From NCBI GenBank assembly GCA_004796375.1, contig QZLA01000306.1, positions 1 through 64,000 of the forward strand: a stretch of 64,000 bases of DNA. Direction: 5' to 3'. Below are positions 17,638-28,407 of this stretch, piece after piece. Source of the DNA: Desulfobacteraceae bacterium (GTDB lineage Bacteria; Desulfobacterota; Desulfobacteria; Desulfobacterales; Desulfobacteraceae). The stretch's first letter is position 1. Each line of letters starts with the position of its first letter. A program made the position numbers and the translations under genes. Under the pieces are notes generated by a model, which did no database searches, was not told where the DNA came from, and saw only the letters and a program-made list of their open reading frames with translations.

Positions 17638-19977
17638 TACCTCGTCCAGCACCTCACTCATTTCACGGGCATAGACAATATCCAGCTGTTTCAGGATCGA
17701 CTGGGGAATCTCCTTGATATCCTTCTCGTTTTCCGTGGAGATCACCACCTTCTTGATCTCATTGGCATGGGCGGCCAGGAGCTTTTCCTTTAACCCTCCC
17801 ACCGGAAGAACACGGCCCCTGAGGGTAATCTCGCCGGTCATGGCCACGGCCCGCCTCACGGGTTTACCGGTCAGTATGGAGACCACGGCCGTACACATGG
17901 CAATGCCTGCGGACGGTCCATCCTTGGGAATGGCCCCCTCAGGCACATGGATGTGGATATCCTTTTCCTGGTAGAACTCGTGTTCGATCCCGAGGTCCTC
18001 ACTCCTGGATCGAACATAGGACACGGCGGCCTGGGCAGATTCCTTCATCACATCACCGAGCTTCCCGGTGACCGACACCTTGCCTTTGCCGGGCATGGAT
18101 ACCGCCTCGATGGTCAGGAGTTCACCGCCGGCCTGGGTCCAGGCAAGTCCGGTGACAATCCCGACCTTGTCTTCCTTTTCAATGGCTGAATGCCGGAACC
18201 TGGGCTGCCCCAGGTACTTGAGAATGGAAGAAGCAGATATTTTATAGGTCTTTCTTTCATCCTTCTGCACAATAGTGCGCGCAATCTTGCGCAACACAGA
18301 TGAGATCTCGCGCTCCAGACTCCTCACCCCGGCTTCCCGGGTGTACTGCCGGATAATGGCCAGGACCGCATTGGTTGAAAATACGGCATCCGCCTCGGTC
18401 AGCCCGTTTTCCATCAACTGCTTGGGAATCAGGAACCCTTTGGCAATCCGCTGCTTTTCATATTCGGTGTACCCCGGAATCCGGATGATCTCCATCCGGT
18501 CCTGGAGGGGTGCAGGAATGTCATGCAGGGTGTTGGCCGTGGTGATGAACATCACCTCGGACAGATCATAGTCGATCTCCAGGTAGTGATCGGCAAAGGT
18601 TTTATTCTGCTCCGGATCCAGGACTTCGAGCAGGGCGGATGAGGGATCACCCCTGAAATCCGCACTCATTTTATCCACCTCATCCAGGCAGAATACCGGG
18701 TTGGAATACCCGACCTTTTTAAGCGTCTGGATGATTTTACCGGGCAGTGCCCCGACATAGGTCCTGCGATGCCCCCGGATCTCGGCCTCATCCCGGACCC
18801 CGCCAAGGGATATCCGGGCAAATGCCCTTCCGGTTGCAGTGGCCACAGATCGGGCAAGGGAGGTTTTCCCCACACCGGGCGGGCCGACCAGGCACAGAAT
18901 TGGGCCTTTGATCTTTTCCACCAGGATCTGGACGGCCAGATATTCCAGGATGCGCTCCTTGGGTTTTTCAAGACCGTAATGGTCCTGGTCCAGGATCGCC
19001 TGGGCATTGTCGATATCTTTTTTGGCCCGGGTTTTCCGGTACCACGGCAGGGAGATGATCCATTCAATATAGTTGCGGACCACAGTGGCTTCAGATGCCA
19101 TGGGAGACATCATCTTGAGCTTTTCAAACTCACGGCGGGCTACGCCGGCAGCCTCCTTGGGCATCCGCTTTCTCTTGATCCGGTCCTCGAGTTCTTTATA
19201 TTCCTGGCTGCCGTCCTCTTCTCCCATCTCCTTTTTGATGGCACGCATCTGCTCGTTGAGATAGTGCTTGCGCTGCATCTTGTCCATCTGGTCTTTGACA
19301 CGGCCTTTGATCTTCTGGCTCATGGCAAACACTTCACTCTCTTTCTGGATCAACTGGAGCAGCATGAAGAATCGCTCTTCAATGGCAGCACATTCCAAAA
19401 GCTGCTGTTTGTCCGGCAGCTTGAACGGCATCTGGGCGGCGATCAGATCAACAAAATGGGAGGGTTCACTGTGCAGGGTCTGCAGGGTTTTGAAAAAATC
19501 CTTGGGCAAAGCGCCGGACAACTTGGAATAGGCCTCCACCGATTCCGTGATGGTCCGGATGGCCGCATCCCGTTCATTTTCAGGCAACGGTTCTTCCCTG
19601 ACCCCGGTAAACCCGGCAGCCATGTAGCCCTCTTCCTCAAAAATCTTGAAGATCTTTCCCCTGCCCAGCCCCTGGATCAGCACCTTGACGGTACCGTCCG
19701 GCAGCTTGAGCAGCTGGGTGATCTTGGCCTCGGTACCGATCTGGTGAATATCGGTCACCTTGGGCTTGGTCACATCCGGGTCTCGCTGGGTGGCCAGAAA
19801 GATATGTTTGTCCGTGGCCATGGCCTTGGACAGCGCTTTGATCGATTTTTCACGGCCCACAAACACCGGGGCAGTCACATGGGGAAACAGCACCATGTCC
19901 CGCAGCGGCACTAAAGGCAATACCCTTTGCGATTCCTGATCGTCATCGGAATTAAAGAATTTTGAGATTTTGATCAT
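17629..19977 (-). CDS. lon: Lon ATP-dependent serine protease
   Basis: 782-residue cytoplasmic AAA+ protease that removes misfolded and regulatory proteins. It has the LON substrate-binding domain at about 20-210, a coiled region at 220-300, Walker A GPPGVGKT at 365-372, and the proteolytic dyad S689 (PKDGPSAG) and K732 (GGLKEK). Length is standard. It is the last gene of the minus-strand run tig-clpP-clpX-lon, 20 bases after clpX, the conserved proteobacterial arrangement. Confidence 0.97.
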   Translation of the reverse strand: MIKISKFFNSDDDQESQRVLPLVPLRDMVLFPHVTAPVFVGREKSIKALSKAMATDKHIFLATQRDPDVTKPKVTDIHQIGTEAKITQLLKLPDGTVKVLIQGLGRGKIFKIFEEEGYMAAGFTGVREEPLPENERDAAIRTITESVEAYSKLSGALPKDFFKTLQTLHSEPSHFVDLIAAQMPFKLPDKQQLLECAAIEERFFMLLQLIQKESEVFAMSQKIKGRVKDQMDKMQRKHYLNEQMRAIKKEMGEEDGSQEYKELEDRIKRKRMPKEAAGVARREFEKLKMMSPMASEATVVRNYIEWIISLPWYRKTRAKKDIDNAQAILDQDHYGLEKPKERILEYLAVQILVEKIKGPILCLVGPPGVGKTSLARSVATATGRAFARISLGGVRDEAEIRGHRRTYVGALPGKIIQTLKKVGYSNPVFCLDEVDKMSADFRGDPSSALLEVLDPEQNKTFADHYLEIDYDLSEVMFITTANTLHDIPAPLQDRMEIIRIPGYTEYEKQRIAKGFLIPKQLMENGLTEADAVFSTNAVLAIIRQYTREAGVRSLEREISSVLRKIARTIVQKDERKTYKISASSILKYLGQPRFRHSAIEKEDKVGIVTGLAWTQAGGELLTIEAVSMPGKGKVSVTGKLGDVMKESAQAAVSYVRSRSEDLGIEHEFYQEKDIHIHVPEGAIPKDGPSAGIAMCTAVVSILTGKPVRRAVAMTGEITLRGRVLPVGGLKEKLLAAHANEIKKVVISTENEKDIKEIPQSILKQLDIVYAREMSEVLDEVLH

Positions 19978-19997
19978 CTACAAAAACCTTGGGCTTA

Positions 19998-21257
19998 TCA
20001 CGCCTGCTTTTTGGGCTGTTCATACAGCAGGATCGGGTCTTCCTTCTTGAGTACCACCTCTTCGCCGACCACGCATTCCCTGACATCCTTTTTGGACGGC
20101 AGTTCATACATGATATCCAGCATGGTCTCCTCCATGATCGCTCGAAGCCCGCGGGCGCCGGATTTTCTGGCTACCGCTTCCTTGGCCATGGCCTGGAGGG
20201 CTTCATCCGTGAACTGGAGATCGATCCCCTCGATGCGGAACAGCTCCTGGTACTGTTTGACCAGGGCGTTCTTGGGCTCGGTCAGGATCTTGACCAGGGA
20301 GTCCTCATTGAGTTCACCAATGGTGGTGATCACCGGCAGGCGGCCCAGGAATTCCGGGATCAGACCGAATTTGATCAGATCTTCCGGTTTAAACTGATCC
20401 AGAAGTTCCCCGATCTTCTTGTCCTTGCTGCTGACCAGCTCGGCACCGAATCCCATGGTCTTCTTGCTGACCCGGCGCTCAATGATCTTTTCAAGGCCGT
20501 TGAACGTACCGCCGCAGATGAACAGAATATTGGAGGTATCAATCTTGACATAATCCTGCTGGGGATGCTTTCTTCCCCCTTTGGGCGGAATGCTGGCAAT
20601 GGTTCCCTCGATGATCTTGAGCAGTGCCTGCTGGACACCCTCACCGGATACGTCCCGGGTGATGGAGGGGTTGTCCCCCCGCTGTGAGATCTTGTCGATC
20701 TCATCAATATAGATAATGCCCTTCTGGGCTTTTTCAATATCATAGTCTGCATTCTGGACCAGGGAGAGCACGATATTTTCCACATCCTCACCCACATAGC
20801 CGGCCTCGGTCAGGGCAGTCGCGTCCGCCAGGGCGAACGGCACATCCAGGAACCGGGCCAGGGTCTGTGCCAGAAGGGTTTTACCACACCCGGTGGGTCC
20901 GATGATCAGGATGTTGCTCTTCTGGATCTCGATATCCTCATCCGACTTGCTCAGGGTGGAGGTGAGCCGTTTATAGTGGTTATACACGGCCACGGACAGC
21001 ACTTTTTTGGCTTTGTCCTGCTCGATGACATAGGAATCGAGAATCTCCTTGATCTGCTTGGGGGTCAAAAATTCCTTTTTCCCCTCAAGACCCGGCTGGC
21101 TCTCCTTTTCCTCATCATCAATAATGTCGCCGCACAGCTTTACGCACTCATTGCAGATGTAAACGCTGGGGCCGGCGATGAGCTTTTTGACTTCCTTCTG
21201 GTTTTTGCCGCAGAAAGAGCAGAAAAACTGATCATTGTTGTCGTCTTTGTCGGCCAT
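19998..21257 (-). CDS. clpX: ClpX, ATPase subunit of the ClpXP protease
   Basis: 419-residue unfoldase that feeds substrates to ClpP. The N-terminal zinc domain has C13, C16, C35, C38; Walker A GPTGCGKT is at 120-127 and Walker [11 protein letters not shown] follows near 185. The pore loop and ClpP-binding IGF-type loop are in the usual region (MGFGAELVS near 268 carries the GFGA form). It is two bases downstream of clpP, so the two are co-translated. Confidence 0.97.
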   Translation of the reverse strand: MADKDDNNDQFFCSFCGKNQKEVKKLIAGPSVYICNECVKLCGDIIDDEEKESQPGLEGKKEFLTPKQIKEILDSYVIEQDKAKKVLSVAVYNHYKRLTSTLSKSDEDIEIQKSNILIIGPTGCGKTLLAQTLARFLDVPFALADATALTEAGYVGEDVENIVLSLVQNADYDIEKAQKGIIYIDEIDKISQRGDNPSITRDVSGEGVQQALLKIIEGTIASIPPKGGRKHPQQDYVKIDTSNILFICGGTFNGLEKIIERRVSKKTMGFGAELVSSKDKKIGELLDQFKPEDLIKFGLIPEFLGRLPVITTIGELNEDSLVKILTEPKNALVKQYQELFRIEGIDLQFTDEALQAMAKEAVARKSGARGLRAIMEETMLDIMYELPSKKDVRECVVGEEVVLKKEDPILLYEQPKKQA

Positions 21258-21259
21258 AC

Positions 21260-21877
21260 TTAGGATTCCTCTGAACTGACGGTTTCTTCAAGCTCTTTTC
21301 GGTCCGCAAACACACGGTCAATAATGCCGTATTCCTTGGCTTCCATGGCAGTCATGAAATAATCCCTTTCTGTGTCCTGGGATATTTTCTCGATATCCTG
21401 CCCGGTATGTTCCACCAGGATCTGGTTGAGCTTTTCTTTCATGCGCAGGATCTCATTGGCCTGGATCGTGATATCGGTCACCTGGCCCTGGGCACCGCCC
21501 GAAGGCTGGTGGATCATGATCCTGGAGTTGGGCAACGCGTAACGCTTCCCTTTGGCCCCGGCCGTGAGCAGCAGGGCACCCATGCTGGCTGCCTGGCCCA
21601 CACACATGGTGACCACATCCGGTTTAATATACTTCATGGTGTCATAGATGGCCATGCCGGCGGTTACCACACCACCCGGGGAATTGATATAAAAACTGAT
21701 ATCCTTGTCCGGGTCTTCTGATTCCAGAAACAGCAGCTGGGCAACGATCAGGTTTGAAATTTCATCATTCACTGCCGAACCCAGGAAGATAATCCGGTCT
21801 TTCAGTAGGCGGGAATAAATATCGTATGCGCGCTCACCCCTGTTACTTTGCTCGACGACCATTGGAATTAGTGGCAC
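21260..21877 (-). CDS. clpP: ClpP, proteolytic subunit
   Basis: 205-residue serine peptidase forming a tetradecameric chamber. The triad S98 (GQAASMG), H123 (IMIHQPSGG) and D172 is complete. The start is GTG at 21877 with AAGGAG eight bases upstream. It lies between tig and clpX. Confidence 0.97.
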   Translation of the reverse strand: MPLIPMVVEQSNRGERAYDIYSRLLKDRIIFLGSAVNDEISNLIVAQLLFLESEDPDKDISFYINSPGGVVTAGMAIYDTMKYIKPDVVTMCVGQAASMGALLLTAGAKGKRYALPNSRIMIHQPSGGAQGQVTDITIQANEILRMKEKLNQILVEHTGQDIEKISQDTERDYFMTAMEAKEYGIIDRVFADRKELEETVSSEES

Positions 21878-21919
21878 GGTTTGACTCCTTATAATTTGCG
21901 GTTTAACGTGTAGCTTGTC

Positions 21920-23284
21920 TTATTCTTTGGTTTCTTCGGCTTCGGATTCAGTTGCCGGTGCCGCTTCTTCAGGCTCTGATTCAGGCTCTTTCGGCTCCAC
22001 TTCCGTTACCTGTCCTTTTTCTATGATAAGACGTACCGCCTTTTTTTCAAGCTCGGTATGTTTATAATATTCCAGCTGCTTGGGATCCATTTTGAAATAG
22101 TTTTTCACGGCATCCACAGAGGCATTCATGCCCTGGGCCATCCTTTCAAAGCTTTCATCCAACTCATCTTCGGTCAGGTCCATGCTTTCCTGGCGGATGA
22201 TCTTTTCCAGGATCAGGTGACGGCGGGCCTGCTTTTCAGCCACATCCCGGTAGTTTTCTTTGAGCTTGTCCCGGCTCATGCCCACGGACTCAAGGGTCAT
22301 ATTGTTCTGGGCATAGGCCTGCTCGGTTTCCATGATAATGCCATCCAGCTCTGCATCCACCATGATATCGGGCACTTCAAACTCGTATTTTTCCAGCAGA
22401 TGGGTAAACACTTGCTCAGACATCTCCTGGTGCACCCGCTGTTCGATTCCCTTGGTCAGGTTTTCACGGATGTTGACCTTTACATCTTCAAGGGTTTCAA
22501 ACTGTCCCAGATCCTTGACCAGATCATCATCAGCCTCAGGCAGGACCTCTTCCTGGATCTCCTTGACGGTCAGTTTGTACAGGACCGTCTTACCGGCCAG
22601 GTTCTCTTCAAAATGATCCTCCGGGTATACCACCTCAATTTCAAGATCCTGGGGCGGAATCACGCCCACCAGTTTTTCTGAGAACTCTTTGGGCATGGTG
22701 GTGTTTTTGATGGCCATGACATAGTTCTCGATTTTCGGGGTCTGGTCAAACGCCTCGCCATTGAGGAACCCTTCATAATCGATCATCACGTAATCGGAAT
22801 CCTTGATCGGGCGTTCCTCTTCAACGGTTTTCTTTTTGGCCAGGGTTTTCCGGATCATGTATATCTGGCTGTCGACTTCGGCATCTGACACCTTATACAT
22901 GTTCTTTTCCAGGCTGAGCCCTTCATACTCGACATCGTCGATCACCGGTTTCACCTCAACGGTCATCTCAAATGTATAATCGGCCTTGGGCTCGAGATCC
23001 GGCGGATCCATCTGGGGGCTGCCGACCACCTCAAGCTTGTGCTCCTGAATAGCCTCAAGAAAGGAATCCTGAATCAGGCGGGATGCAATATTTGAATGTA
23101 CATCTTTTGAAAAACGGTTTTCCAGAACCTTTCTGGGGATTTTACCCTTTCTGAACCCTTTGATATCTGCGGTTTTTTTCAACTCTTTGTATGCTTCGTC
23201 CAGTTCCTTGGCAACGGTCTTTTCCGGAATTTCAAAAGAAAGAACTTTTTTTACTGTGGTTTTGTCTTCAATTTTAACCTGCAT
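21920..23284 (-). CDS. tig: Trigger factor, ribosome-associated chaperone
   Basis: 454 residues. The ribosome-binding signature (KGFRKGKIPRKVLENRF) is near 40-57, the FKBP-like prolyl isomerase domain is at about 150-245, and a helical C-terminal chaperone domain follows to about 430, with an acidic Glu/Pro/Ala-rich tail. It binds near the exit tunnel and holds nascent chains. First gene of the tig-clpP-clpX-lon run, divergent from a cell-wall amidase. Confidence 0.96.
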   Translation of the reverse strand: MQVKIEDKTTVKKVLSFEIPEKTVAKELDEAYKELKKTADIKGFRKGKIPRKVLENRFSKDVHSNIASRLIQDSFLEAIQEHKLEVVGSPQMDPPDLEPKADYTFEMTVEVKPVIDDVEYEGLSLEKNMYKVSDAEVDSQIYMIRKTLAKKKTVEEERPIKDSDYVMIDYEGFLNGEAFDQTPKIENYVMAIKNTTMPKEFSEKLVGVIPPQDLEIEVVYPEDHFEENLAGKTVLYKLTVKEIQEEVLPEADDDLVKDLGQFETLEDVKVNIRENLTKGIEQRVHQEMSEQVFTHLLEKYEFEVPDIMVDAELDGIIMETEQAYAQNNMTLESVGMSRDKLKENYRDVAEKQARRHLILEKIIRQESMDLTEDELDESFERMAQGMNASVDAVKNYFKMDPKQLEYYKHTELEKKAVRLIIEKGQVTEVEPKEPESEPEEAAPATESEAEETKE

Positions 23285-23420
23285 CTTACCTTCCTGTAGA
23301 ATAAACTATTTATATAAAACTTCTCTTCAAATCATTAAAAAAATATGTAATATAGTGCTATTCAGGTGCTAACACCATGCAAACATGACAAATGTACTAA
23401 AATAATCTCTTTACATATCA

Positions 23421-24131
23421 GTGTCAAGAAAATTGAAAAACAAAGCCACTATATTTATTACCATTCTTGCATGCCTGCCTGTCTGGACGACCCTGCTGTT
23501 CCCCGCTGCGGGTTCATGCCAGGACCGGATCCGGACCACCCAACCCCGGGTCATGATCGACCCGGGTCATGGCGGCAGGGACAGCGGCCTCCTCCTGCCC
23601 TCGGGCTTGAGCGAAAAAACGGTCACCCTCACCCTTTCCCGATTGGTGGCTGAGCAGATCAATAAACAGTATAAGGTACTGTTCACCCGGCAAGATGACC
23701 GCTTCATAGACACCATCGCCAGAACCGAGGCTGCCAACACTCAGCAGGCCGACCTTTTTGTCAGCATTCACCTCAAGGCAACCACCTCGAACCAGGCCAC
23801 CGTCTTCCATTATAAACCCTGTGACAACCGCCCCATACCAGCCGCAGGCAAAGACCTGGCCTGGCACTGGCAGCACCTGCCGCACGAAGACAAAAGCAGA
23901 CAATTGTGCAAGACCCTGACACAAAGCATTGCAAGCCTGTTCCCCGGACAGGAACCCCAAATCATCAGTGCACCCGTTGCTATGCTCGCCGGATGCCAGA
24001 TGCCGGCGGTCCTGATCGAACCCTTTGCCCTGAAGACCTTGCCCCTGGATGAAAGTTCCAGGATCGTGTGGATTAAAAAGTACGCTGCCGCCATTAAAAC
24101 AGGGATCGAAAGCTACTTGAATACCCTTTGA
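23421..24131 (+). CDS. N-acetylmuramoyl-L-alanine amidase (Amidase_3), exported
   Basis: 236 residues. A signal peptide (KNKATIFITILACLPVWTTLLFP) is followed by the zinc amidase fold: IDPGHGGRDSG with the first zinc histidine, SEKTVTLTL with the zinc glutamate, FVSIHLKA with the second histidine, and the catalytic glutamate in MPAVLIEP. It cleaves the amide between muramic acid and the stem peptide in the periplasm. The start is GTG at 23421 without a clear ribosome site; an upstream in-frame ATG is followed by a stop. Confidence 0.87.
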   Translation: MSRKLKNKATIFITILACLPVWTTLLFPAAGSCQDRIRTTQPRVMIDPGHGGRDSGLLLPSGLSEKTVTLTLSRLVAEQINKQYKVLFTRQDDRFIDTIARTEAANTQQADLFVSIHLKATTSNQATVFHYKPCDNRPIPAAGKDLAWHWQHLPHEDKSRQLCKTLTQSIASLFPGQEPQIISAPVAMLAGCQMPAVLIEPFALKTLPLDESSRIVWIKKYAAAIKTGIESYLNTL

Positions 24132-24219
24132 GCACTCCCTTGAAAACCCCATCAGATCAATTTGAGCTTGCAAATCTGAGCCGGAAGTGGTATTTAGCCT
24201 TTTTATTCAAAATCAGATT

Positions 24220-24296
24220 CGGGGCGTAGCGCAGTCTGGTAGCGCGCCTGCTTTGGGAGCAGGATGTCGGGAGTTCAAATCTCTCCGCCCCGACCA
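24220..24296 (+). tRNA. tRNA-Pro (TGG)
   Basis: 77-base cloverleaf with acceptor stem CGGGGCG / CGCCCCG, anticodon loop TTTGGGA carrying TGG, T-loop GTTCAAA and encoded CCA. Confidence 0.95.
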
Positions 24297-24304
24297 AGAT
24301 ATGA

Positions 24305-24345
24305 GAAAGGGTTTCAGCATTTCAGTCTGAAACCCTTTTTGTTTT
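24305..24345 (+). terminator. Terminator of tRNA-Pro
   Basis: AAAGGGTTTCAG pairs with CTGAAACCCTTT, followed by a T-run (TTTTTGTTTT). Confidence 0.85.
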
Positions 24346-24485
24346 AGTACGACCTCCCAAATCTGCAGATGTCCGAAATATTTTTCTCAAAAATAGTGTC
24401 GCTTTTTAAAGTTGTCTTCGTATGAATAATTAAGAGCAGGGTGATTGGCTTTTGTTTCATTCAATTTTTCCATAGAAAAGGTGAT

Positions 24486-24981
24486 ATGGTGAGAATCTTA
24501 GGTTTAGCTTCAATAATGCTTGTTTCTTTTACATGGATTGAAGGGGCTTCACAGGCTGCAGGCAATGGTCTTGATCAGGCCAATCCGTTTGGTTTTCATA
24601 ATCCAGGATCTTGAAACTGTTAAACGCGGCAAAAGCGCATTGAAAATTGACAACTCAGAGAATCAGTTAACCTTTGGATTCAGAACCATTGGAGTGAAAG
24701 CAACGCCCAATCAAAAATATCAAGTGTCATTTTACACAAAAAATGCACCCCCTGTTTTTTCGGTTAAAATCAATATCGGGCACCTTAATGGTAAAAAAAG
24801 TACACGGGATGTATACCTGACGAATTACAACAAAGTTAAAGGCAATTGGTATCACTATAATCAAACAGTTACACTAAATGACAATGAAGGTTGGCTGGGT
24901 TTTATTGTGCACCTCCACCACTCAGATGTTTTCTGGTTTGATCATTTTAAAATTGAAGCGGTTGAGCCCTTGGACGGCTGA
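24486..24981 (+). pseudogene. Frameshifted secreted protein, beta-sandwich/carbohydrate-binding-like
   Basis: An ATG at 24486, preceded by AAAAGG, opens a signal peptide (MVRILGLASIMLVSFTW...GASQA) that runs into TGA at 24612. The rest of the protein continues in the next frame (ETVKRGKSALKIDNSEN ... WFDHFKIEAVEP) to the stop at 24979-24981. Joined, the two give about 165 residues: a signal peptide plus a jelly-roll domain ending in the typical W-F-D-x-F-x-I strand of carbohydrate-binding or discoidin-like modules. One base removed near 24600-24615 would restore the frame. It is either a real pseudogene or a sequence error. Base composition is more AT-rich than in the neighbours. Confidence 0.6.
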
Positions 24982-25068
24982 TATCTGTTTCACAGGGAAG
25001 CATGGACAAACAAAGAATGGATAGTTATCTTGAGAGAATTGAAGTCAAAATAACGATGAGGCAGGCTT

Positions 25069-25527
25069 GTGAGCAGAAATAATATCACCTTTATATTGCT
25101 TTTCATGGCGTTGATCATTCTCCTTGCCACCCTGCCGATCAATGATATCAAGATCGAAATCAATCATCATTTTGGCTTCCTGTCCTCTGTCAGATCTCAG
25201 ATAGAAGATATGTTACATATCAACATTTCCTTTTCAGGAATTCAAAACCTCCTACACATACCCTTTTTTTCCATCCTTTCTGTTATGTGGATGAAATTTT
25301 TCAGGAAAAACAAGGTCGATATTTTCAAATCAATGATCTACACCTTGATCCTCACCACCCTGTTTTCAATCTTTGAGGAATCCTGCCAGTATTTCATTGC
25401 AAGGGATGCGTCTGCAAAGGATCTGGTGTTCAATTTTATCGGCAGCCTGACAGGTATCGGTATTTTCAGGTATACCGGTGAAAAACCACAAGACGGTGAA
25501 ACGGCGCACCCAAAGAGTAAAAGCTAA
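25069..25527 (+). CDS. VanZ-like membrane protein
   Basis: 152 residues with three or four helices. The VanZ signature is present: a histidine-containing helix (NLLHIPFFSILSVMW), then SIFEESCQYFIARDASAKDLVFNFIGSLTGI, matching the family E-x2-Q-x-F...R-x-x-S-x-x-D-x3-N-x2-G. VanZ proteins are linked to glycopeptide resistance in some hosts; in environmental bacteria the role is unclear. The start is GTG at 25069. It lies just after the frameshifted secreted gene. Confidence 0.75.
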   Translation: MSRNNITFILLFMALIILLATLPINDIKIEINHHFGFLSSVRSQIEDMLHINISFSGIQNLLHIPFFSILSVMWMKFFRKNKVDIFKSMIYTLILTTLFSIFEESCQYFIARDASAKDLVFNFIGSLTGIGIFRYTGEKPQDGETAHPKSKS

Positions 25528-25533
25528 AAGAAC

Positions 25534-26052
25534 TTATTTTCCGGGCAAAGGAATAATCATTGAGGTCCGCTGCTTATAACGGGTGTATGAATCACCGAAG
25601 TCACTGGCCAGTCGTTTCTCTTCCAGCCGCACCACCGGGATGACAACGAGGACAAACAAGACAGACCACACGATCAGGCACCCCAGGGAATTGAGATAAA
25701 TAGTGATGGCCAGGTAGACGGCGTTGGCACCGAACACCATGGGGTTGCGGGTATAGTTGTAAGGTCCGTCAACCACGAGCTTTTCCGTCCGGGGGCTGAT
25801 TGCCACACCAGCGATATCGGCCGGCCCGCCTTTTCCTCTGAAAAACAGGAAAACATTGGACCAGATGATAAATATCAGTCCAGCACCAAACAGGAGAATT
25901 CCAAGGGCGGCAGCAGCACCGCTACTGGGAAACAGCGGGGTGTTAAAGGGCGGCAGCTCCAGTGACCCCATTGCCCAGACCCCATAGGGAATCAAAAAGG
26001 CAAAAATAAGCATCCCGGCAACATATCCCAAAACGTGCCTGATGAGTTTCAT
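25534..26052 (-). CDS. Isoprenylcysteine carboxyl methyltransferase-like (ICMT/PEMT family) membrane protein
   Basis: 172 residues, four or five helices. The conserved SAM-binding C-terminal region DGPYNYTRNPMVFGA ... RLEEKRLASDFGDSYTRYKQR matches the ICMT/phospholipid-methyltransferase-like family, which methylates lipid or prenylated substrates at the membrane. It follows the hybrid kinase gene by 17 bases on the same strand and may be cotranscribed. Substrate unknown. A second member of the family is at 42870. Confidence 0.82.
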   Translation of the reverse strand: MKLIRHVLGYVAGMLIFAFLIPYGVWAMGSLELPPFNTPLFPSSGAAAALGILLFGAGLIFIIWSNVFLFFRGKGGPADIAGVAISPRTEKLVVDGPYNYTRNPMVFGANAVYLAITIYLNSLGCLIVWSVLFVLVVIPVVRLEEKRLASDFGDSYTRYKQRTSMIIPLPGK

Positions 26053-26069
26053 TCTGAAATCCTCCAGAC

Positions 26070-28295
26070 TCAGGCCCGGACCTTCTGGTCCAGAATCCTG
26101 CGGATATCCTGTAATAGCCGGTCATGCTCAAACGGTTTTTGCACAAAGTGGCTGAACCCCACTGTCTTGCTCTGTGACCGGCTCACATTTTCATCATACC
26201 CTGTGCACAGGATCACCGGAATATCTTTCCGGATTGCCAGCACAGCCTGTCCAAACTGCAGGCCGTTCATCCGGGGCATGGTCATATCGGTAATAATCAG
26301 GTTATATTTATCAGGGGCCTGTTCAAACGCCTCAAAGGCCTGCCGGCCGTCAGGAAAATCAGATACCGTATATCCGGAATCCTCCAGAAATAACCTGATG
26401 GGCGTGCGAATACTGTCCTCATCATCCACAACCATGATATGTTCATCACCTGACAGATCGGTTGTGATCTCACCCATATCGTTGTCATCCGATTCATGCG
26501 CTTGTTCTGAGACCGGGAGATACACACTGAATACCGCCCCATTGCCCACTTTGCTGGCCACTGAGAGGTGTCCCTTATTTCTCTGGATAATACCATGGAC
26601 TACGGCGAGCCCCAGCCCGGTGCCGGAACCCTTGCCCTTGGTTGTGAAATAGGGTTCAAAAATATTGTCCATGACATGATCCGGTATACCAGGCCCGGTA
26701 TCACCAACCTCCAGCAGGACATATTGACCGGGAGCCAACAGCATACCTGCTGCACCATCATTTTCAGTCACTGTCACATCCTTTAAGCTGATGGTGATGA
26801 TACCTCCGGTATCGCTCATGGCCTGATAGGCATTGGTGCATAGATTTAAAATGATCTGGTGGATCTGGGTGGGGTCTGAGATGATGATCGCCTCTGACTG
26901 GATATCGGTTCGAATCTCTATGGTCGAGGGGATGGATGATCGCAGGAATTCAGAAGATTCCCTGACCAGCATGGCCATCTGTATGGGTACATTTTCCTGC
27001 TCATTTTTCCTCCCAAAAGTGAGGATCTGGCGGACCAGCTCCCTGGCCCTGTCTGCCGCCTTCATGATATTCTCGTGATATACCGAAAGCTTTTCCGGAT
27101 TTTTGACCTGCTTTTTGGCCAGTTCTGTGTATCCGAATATGGCGGAAAGAATATTATTGAAATCATGGGCGATCCCCCCGGCCAGGGTTCCGATCGACTC
27201 CATCTTCTGAGACTGGCGAAGATCCCCTTCAATCCGCTTGCGCTCCTCAAGATTTGTACCGATACCAATGAGATACCTGGTTTGATTCTGCTCTACCCGG
27301 CTGCAATTGAGCAGGTATGGGATCGATTGGTTCTGGTGATTCAACAACCGGGTTTCAATGGAAACCGGCTCGGAATTTCCAAGAACAGAAGCAGATGCCT
27401 GGGCCAGTGCTTCCTGGTCCCGCGGATCTACCCGTGTGAACAGGTTAATGTTCTCATTCCTGCCCCTGGTTAAATAATGTTCATGAAACACCTGATTACC
27501 CCTCAGGATGATATGGGATTCATCAGCCACAAAAAAAATCCCGGGCAGGCTGTTGATCACGGCATCTGAAAATGCCTGTTCAGAAGCAAGCGCGTGCCTG
27601 ATCTGCTCGTTTTCCTCCATATCCCGTTTGAGCCGTGAGCGCATGCTGTTGATGGTGTCAACAATGGCATCCAGCTCATCCGGAAAGCTGTTGCTTCGGT
27701 TCAAAGAGAAATCCGCGTCCAAGTTGTCCAGTTGTATGGAATCGGTGAATTTCAGTATCTGTGAAAACGGTTTACTCAACAAAAGAAACAGCAAAACCAC
27801 AATGAAAAAGCAGGTAAAAATGATCCCCACGACCTGGGCGATCAGGGAGCCGGCGGCAGACATCAAAAGCTGCTTTTTTACATTGCTGGATGTGGCATAA
27901 AAGCTGACCTCCCCCAGATATCTTCCCAGGTGAATCAAAGGATAGGTTTTAAACAGCTTGGGATCCTTGAGATGCGGTTCTCCGGCCATATACTCCACCA
28001 CGCCGTCTTTTTTGATCTCAATGTATACAATGGCATTGTCCGACAATATGCTTTTGAGCTGGATATCGATCGCCTTGTTGTCAAATGACCACATGCTGTT
28101 GGTCAGCAATGCCACCTGTTCCTGCTCCAGATGCTCAAGCCGGGTCTGTATCGCCTCGATCTCAAGGGTGTACGAAAACCACAGGTGGATCATTGAGACC
28201 AGACAGGTGGCAAACAGCGCAAAACTCAGTATGTATATCCCGATCCTTGTGAACAGGGGGTAGGTTGAAAAAATCGATTTTCTATATTTAGTCAT
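26070..28295 (-). CDS. Hybrid sensor histidine kinase with C-terminal receiver
   Basis: 741 residues. Helices at about 17-38 and 148-174 enclose a periplasmic sensor of about 110 residues. A HAMP-like linker follows, then a PAS domain at 235-345, HisKA with phospho-acceptor H377 (GGIAHDFNNIL), an HATPase (GTGLGLAVVHGI near 575), and a receiver at 615-735 with phospho-acceptor in LIITDMTMP. The H-D-F-N-N type is common in Desulfobacterota. The ligand is unknown. It is divergent from a solute-binding-protein-like gene at 28408, a possible sensing partner. Confidence 0.92.
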   Translation of the reverse strand: MTKYRKSIFSTYPLFTRIGIYILSFALFATCLVSMIHLWFSYTLEIEAIQTRLEHLEQEQVALLTNSMWSFDNKAIDIQLKSILSDNAIVYIEIKKDGVVEYMAGEPHLKDPKLFKTYPLIHLGRYLGEVSFYATSSNVKKQLLMSAAGSLIAQVVGIIFTCFFIVVLLFLLLSKPFSQILKFTDSIQLDNLDADFSLNRSNSFPDELDAIVDTINSMRSRLKRDMEENEQIRHALASEQAFSDAVINSLPGIFFVADESHIILRGNQVFHEHYLTRGRNENINLFTRVDPRDQEALAQASASVLGNSEPVSIETRLLNHQNQSIPYLLNCSRVEQNQTRYLIGIGTNLEERKRIEGDLRQSQKMESIGTLAGGIAHDFNNILSAIFGYTELAKKQVKNPEKLSVYHENIMKAADRARELVRQILTFGRKNEQENVPIQMAMLVRESSEFLRSSIPSTIEIRTDIQSEAIIISDPTQIHQIILNLCTNAYQAMSDTGGIITISLKDVTVTENDGAAGMLLAPGQYVLLEVGDTGPGIPDHVMDNIFEPYFTTKGKGSGTGLGLAVVHGIIQRNKGHLSVASKVGNGAVFSVYLPVSEQAHESDDNDMGEITTDLSGDEHIMVVDDEDSIRTPIRLFLEDSGYTVSDFPDGRQAFEAFEQAPDKYNLIITDMTMPRMNGLQFGQAVLAIRKDIPVILCTGYDENVSRSQSKTVGFSHFVQKPFEHDRLLQDIRRILDQKVRA

Positions 28296-28407
28296 TACTT
28301 GCCTGGTACACTCCTGAAAACTTGTAATCTGACTTCGATCCGCGTATTATACAGTAACCTGCTCATAAAAGGTATACCTTTACACGCATCAATCCCGAGG
28401 TTCGATC

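Noticed and set aside
18769-19914. 381-residue plus-strand open frame inside lon
   Set aside because: Antisense shadow of lon; His/Gly/Leu-rich low-complexity translation, no family signature.
24520-24981. Complete gene starting at TTG 24520
   Set aside because: No ribosome site, and the true signal peptide with a ribosome site reads in another frame from 24486, so a frameshifted gene is the better account.
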